Positions 61,400-64,000 of a stretch of 64,000 nt of DNA are shown one piece after another. This DNA is from Saprospiraceae bacterium. GTDB lineage: Bacteria; Bacteroidota; Bacteroidia; Chitinophagales; Saprospiraceae. Below the pieces are notes generated by a model. It was not told the origin of the DNA. It searched no databases and saw only the letters and a program-made list of their open reading frames with translations. Within the stretch, counting starts at the first letter, position 1; the number at the start of each line of letters is the position of its first letter. The translations under genes were made by a program, and so were the position numbers. Where the stretch lies: assembly GCA_021739645.1 (NCBI GenBank), contig JAIPBL010000004.1, positions 99,549 to 163,548 on the forward strand. Direction: 5' to 3'.

Positions 61400-63952
61400 A
61401 TGTTGCACCAAAAAATGTCCATAAAAAGGTTAGCGATGTTCGTTGTGCCTATGCTTTTGGCAACAACTGGACTTTGCCAAGCTCCCTTCGACCGAACTGG
61501 GCAGGTGTTCCTTTCGCTGCAAAACAGCAACGAGGTGGTCAAAATGATCGTCAACCCCTCCAGCTTTGTCCCTCAATTCAATGCAACTTACCCGTTGCCA
61601 AACGTCGTCCTCGATGCCATCGGGTTCCGAAAAACCGACAATTTAATCTACGGCATCAGCCCAAACAATAACCACCTCTTCACCGTCGGAGCCGATGGGG
61701 TCAGCCAGGACTTGGGCGCTCCCCCACTCCACAATTCGCTCCATTACCTGGCCGGCGATGTCAGCCCCGATGGAAAGGAACTGGTCAGCATTGGCTCAAG
61801 TGCGGCCCACACGGACGTACACCTCGCCAAAACGAACTTAGAAAATGGCAGCCTCTCAACCGTTTTTGTTCAAATGGGCGGCAACAGTTTTATGGCTGAT
61901 ATTGCATTTGACCCGTATTCCGGGCAGTTGTACGGTTACGACCAAGCCAACCGAAATATGGTCAAAATAAATTCCGCTTCTGGCGCTGTTACCGTCATGC
62001 ACCAGCTCGATGCGGCGCACGAAATAGTTGGCCTTTATTTCGATTCCTTTGGCGATTTGCATGGTTACGGCCGCGCCGTCAACAATATCGTTGAAGCGGT
62101 TTTTGATATTGACAAAAACACGGGGATTGAAACGGTCATTGCCACTGGCCCCCTAAACTCGCCTTCGGATGCTGCTTCCTGCCCATTTTCAATAGAGATA
62201 AGGGCCGCTTTTGAACCCAAAAAAACGCTGCCCTGCACGGATGCGCTGCTGAATTATACCATTGCAAACGGTAGTGGAGAACCAAGGCCTGGGGTAAGTT
62301 TCGTGCACGATTTACCGACAGGAATGAATCTTTGTCTGGTGTATGCCAACCCGTTCGGAACACCTGTGGACACGACCAGCGTACCCGGCAGGTTGCGCAT
62401 GGATGGCTTGAACCTGCCTCCGGGCATCAAATTGCTTTCTTTTAAAATCAAGGTGAATGACATCCCAAAAGGCATTTACAAAAGCCAGCCTTACCTGGAA
62501 AACCTGCCACAAAATTACGGGTTGGTGAGCATCGCCGACAATCCGGCGACGGCAGGATTTGAGGACAGCACCATCCTAAAAGTGAACCGTTTCGACGAGG
62601 ACAGCTTGTTCAACCAGTGGCTGGTGTGTCTTGGCCAGACGCTGATTTTGGATGCAAGCGAGTACGGAACCAGTTTTGTTTGGAACGACGGCTCTACAAA
62701 TAGCCATTACGAAGTAACCCAAAGCGGGATTTACACTTTGGATATTGGAACCACTTGCGAAGAACTCATTGTCAGGCATGATGTAACGGCAACCTCTTGT
62801 CCTTTCACCGTTGCTTTGTACCAGGTTTTTGAACCTGATTCCATTTTTGGTTGCAACAACACGGTTTTTAGTTTTATCCTAAAAAATGACTCTGGGGAGA
62901 AACGGGAACAGGTTGAACTGACTGAAACCATGCCGGTCGGGTTCAGTTTGGAGGGTATTGTCCGAAATCCTTTTGGTGGGAGTTTGAAGGCTGGTCTTAC
63001 ACCGAATGTCATCGCTATTGAAAACATGACAATGCCAATTGGGACGGACACGATTGACCTGTTGGTTCATGTCGGGGATGTGCCGCCCGGCAAATACCGA
63101 TTCCGAGGCATGTTGAGCGGGTTGCCTCAATTGATGGGGCCAACTCGATACTCCGACGACCCATTCACTTTTTCAATTGACAGTTCAACGCTCCAAGTTT
63201 TGGGGACCTTGGAAGATACTTTGGCACTCGATACGATTATTTGTTTGAAGCAAAAATTGGTACTGGATGCCAGCAGTTTTGGGACGAGTTTTCTGTGGGA
63301 AGATGGTTCGACTGAGCATCGGTTCGTTGTTGAACAACCGGGGATTTATCATGTCACGCTATTTGATGGGTGCGAACCTGTCGAACTTTATTGGGATGTT
63401 GCGCCAGCCAATTCAATCACTGTGACATCTGTGTCAACGTTGAATATTCATCAAGGAGCGGAAATCGTGCTGAAACCATTGATTCAAAATCAGGAAGATA
63501 GCCTTTTGATTAGTTGGAGAGACCCCTTGGGAAACAGTCTGTCATGCCTCGATTGTCCAAAACCAGTTGCCATGCCCCTCCAAAATACAGCGTACAGCGT
63601 GGTAGTTTCGAACACTACCTGTGCTGATTCAACTACGATTGAATTATTGGTAGATGCTACACGCAGGGTTTATGCTCCGAATGTTTTTTCACCAAATGGG
63701 GATGGGATAAATGATTATTTCTTTTTGCAAAGTCCTGATTTCAGCAAAATCCATTCACTCCAAATAACTGGCCGATGGGGCAATCGGGTATTTAATTCAG
63801 TGGAATCAATGCTGAACGTGCCGATAAGTGGGTGGGACGGGTTAGTGAATGGCAAGGAGGCGCAACCGGGGAGCTATTTATGGCAAGCGGAGATTGAATT
63901 TATTGATGGGAAAAAGCAAGCAATTAGTGGTGAAGTGAGCCTATTTCGATAG
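61400..63952 (+). CDS. Secreted T9SS type B protein with twin modules
   Basis: 850 residues. Signal peptide about 1-27 (ends TGLCQ; a start at 61415 is also possible). Residues about 30-250 look like a beta-propeller of the YncE kind (DKNTGIET, GDVSPDGKEL). Then two similar modules follow: CPFSIEIRAAFEPKKTLPC and CPFTVALYQVFEPDSIFGC, each with a domain of the DUF11 type, and each ending in a LDASEYGTSFVWNDGSTNS-like Ig segment. The C terminus (APNVFSPNGDGINDYF to GEVSLFR) is the gliding motility-associated domain, a T9SS type B signal, so it is exported across the outer membrane. Confidence 0.9.
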   Translation: MLHQKMSIKRLAMFVVPMLLATTGLCQAPFDRTGQVFLSLQNSNEVVKMIVNPSSFVPQFNATYPLPNVVLDAIGFRKTDNLIYGISPNNNHLFTVGADGVSQDLGAPPLHNSLHYLAGDVSPDGKELVSIGSSAAHTDVHLAKTNLENGSLSTVFVQMGGNSFMADIAFDPYSGQLYGYDQANRNMVKINSASGAVTVMHQLDAAHEIVGLYFDSFGDLHGYGRAVNNIVEAVFDIDKNTGIETVIATGPLNSPSDAASCPFSIEIRAAFEPKKTLPCTDALLNYTIANGSGEPRPGVSFVHDLPTGMNLCLVYANPFGTPVDTTSVPGRLRMDGLNLPPGIKLLSFKIKVNDIPKGIYKSQPYLENLPQNYGLVSIADNPATAGFEDSTILKVNRFDEDSLFNQWLVCLGQTLILDASEYGTSFVWNDGSTNSHYEVTQSGIYTLDIGTTCEELIVRHDVTATSCPFTVALYQVFEPDSIFGCNNTVFSFILKNDSGEKREQVELTETMPVGFSLEGIVRNPFGGSLKAGLTPNVIAIENMTMPIGTDTIDLLVHVGDVPPGKYRFRGMLSGLPQLMGPTRYSDDPFTFSIDSSTLQVLGTLEDTLALDTIICLKQKLVLDASSFGTSFLWEDGSTEHRFVVEQPGIYHVTLFDGCEPVELYWDVAPANSITVTSVSTLNIHQGAEIVLKPLIQNQEDSLLISWRDPLGNSLSCLDCPKPVAMPLQNTAYSVVVSNTTCADSTTIELLVDATRRVYAPNVFSPNGDGINDYFFLQSPDFSKIHSLQITGRWGNRVFNSVESMLNVPISGWDGLVNGKEAQPGSYLWQAEIEFIDGKKQAISGEVSLFR

Positions 63953-63982
63953 AATAACTGGTTGCCCTATAACAGAAAAGTC

Positions 63983-64000
63983 GTCCCGCCAAAGCGGGAC
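63983..64000. terminator. Hairpin at the right edge
   Basis: GTCCCGC-CAAA-GCGGGAC, a perfect seven-base stem with a tetraloop, 30 bases behind the stop of the T9SS protein gene. The T run, if any, would lie outside the window, so it may equally be a short repeated palindrome. Confidence 0.45.

Overview
The window comes from a bacterium of the phylum Bacteroidota, most probably a member of the Saprospiria or a close relative. The signs are alternative complex III fused into one locus with a caa3/aa3-type oxidase, a fourteen-part nuo operon with a short NuoG, type IX secretion sorting domains, a DUF1800/DUF1501 pair, CRTAC1-type FG-GAP lipoproteins and promoters of the TTG-N(18-21)-TAnnTTTG kind. 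This placement rests on gene content only; no rRNA is present.

Layout. Positions 1-8.6 kb hold mixed housekeeping genes: a partial RmlD-like gene, two small outer-membrane proteins, a PlsC next to a PlsC-like/GNAT fusion (probable aminolipid acyltransferases), a short phosphatidylserine decarboxylase, tRNA-Phe, fmt, a lipoprotein and an M1 aminopeptidase. From 26.3 kb down to 9.5 kb on the minus strand lies a complete nuo operon in the order A B C D E - F - G - H - I J K L M N, interrupted by accessory genes: a GIY-YIG-like protein, two nucleotidyltransferases and an unknown protein between E and F, an SH3-like protein between F and G, and a lipoprotein plus csaA between H and I. From 26.7 to 34.8 kb come a lipase, an SCP2-domain protein, the DUF1800/DUF1501 pair, a 0.5 kb inverted repeat, a secreted phosphodiesterase/nuclease, a BatD-like protein and lptB. 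From 35.1 to 52.3 kb on the plus strand is a single respiratory locus: actA-F, coxB, coxA, ctaB, two subunit III genes, a subunit IV gene, a terminator, then a SCO-like, a DUF420 and a small CPMC protein. The remainder holds a Pif1-type helicase, two large paralogous CRTAC1-like lipoproteins and a secreted T9SS type B protein.

How it works together. NADH is oxidised by the nuo complex (electrons to menaquinone), quinol is oxidised by ActABCDEF, and the electrons pass to the oxidase. The oxidase subunit II carries a C-terminal OmpA domain with the residues that bind peptidoglycan, which suggests that the terminal supercomplex is tied to the cell wall.

The other standout is a class of spacer hairpins. 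Their arms are made of short tandem words that differ from locus to locus, and they sit between the stop codon of one gene and the start of the next at many operon junctions. A larger version with a 102-103 bp unit lies at 31.5-32.0 kb, and related short repeats have entered the coding sequence of both CRTAC1 paralogues in frame.
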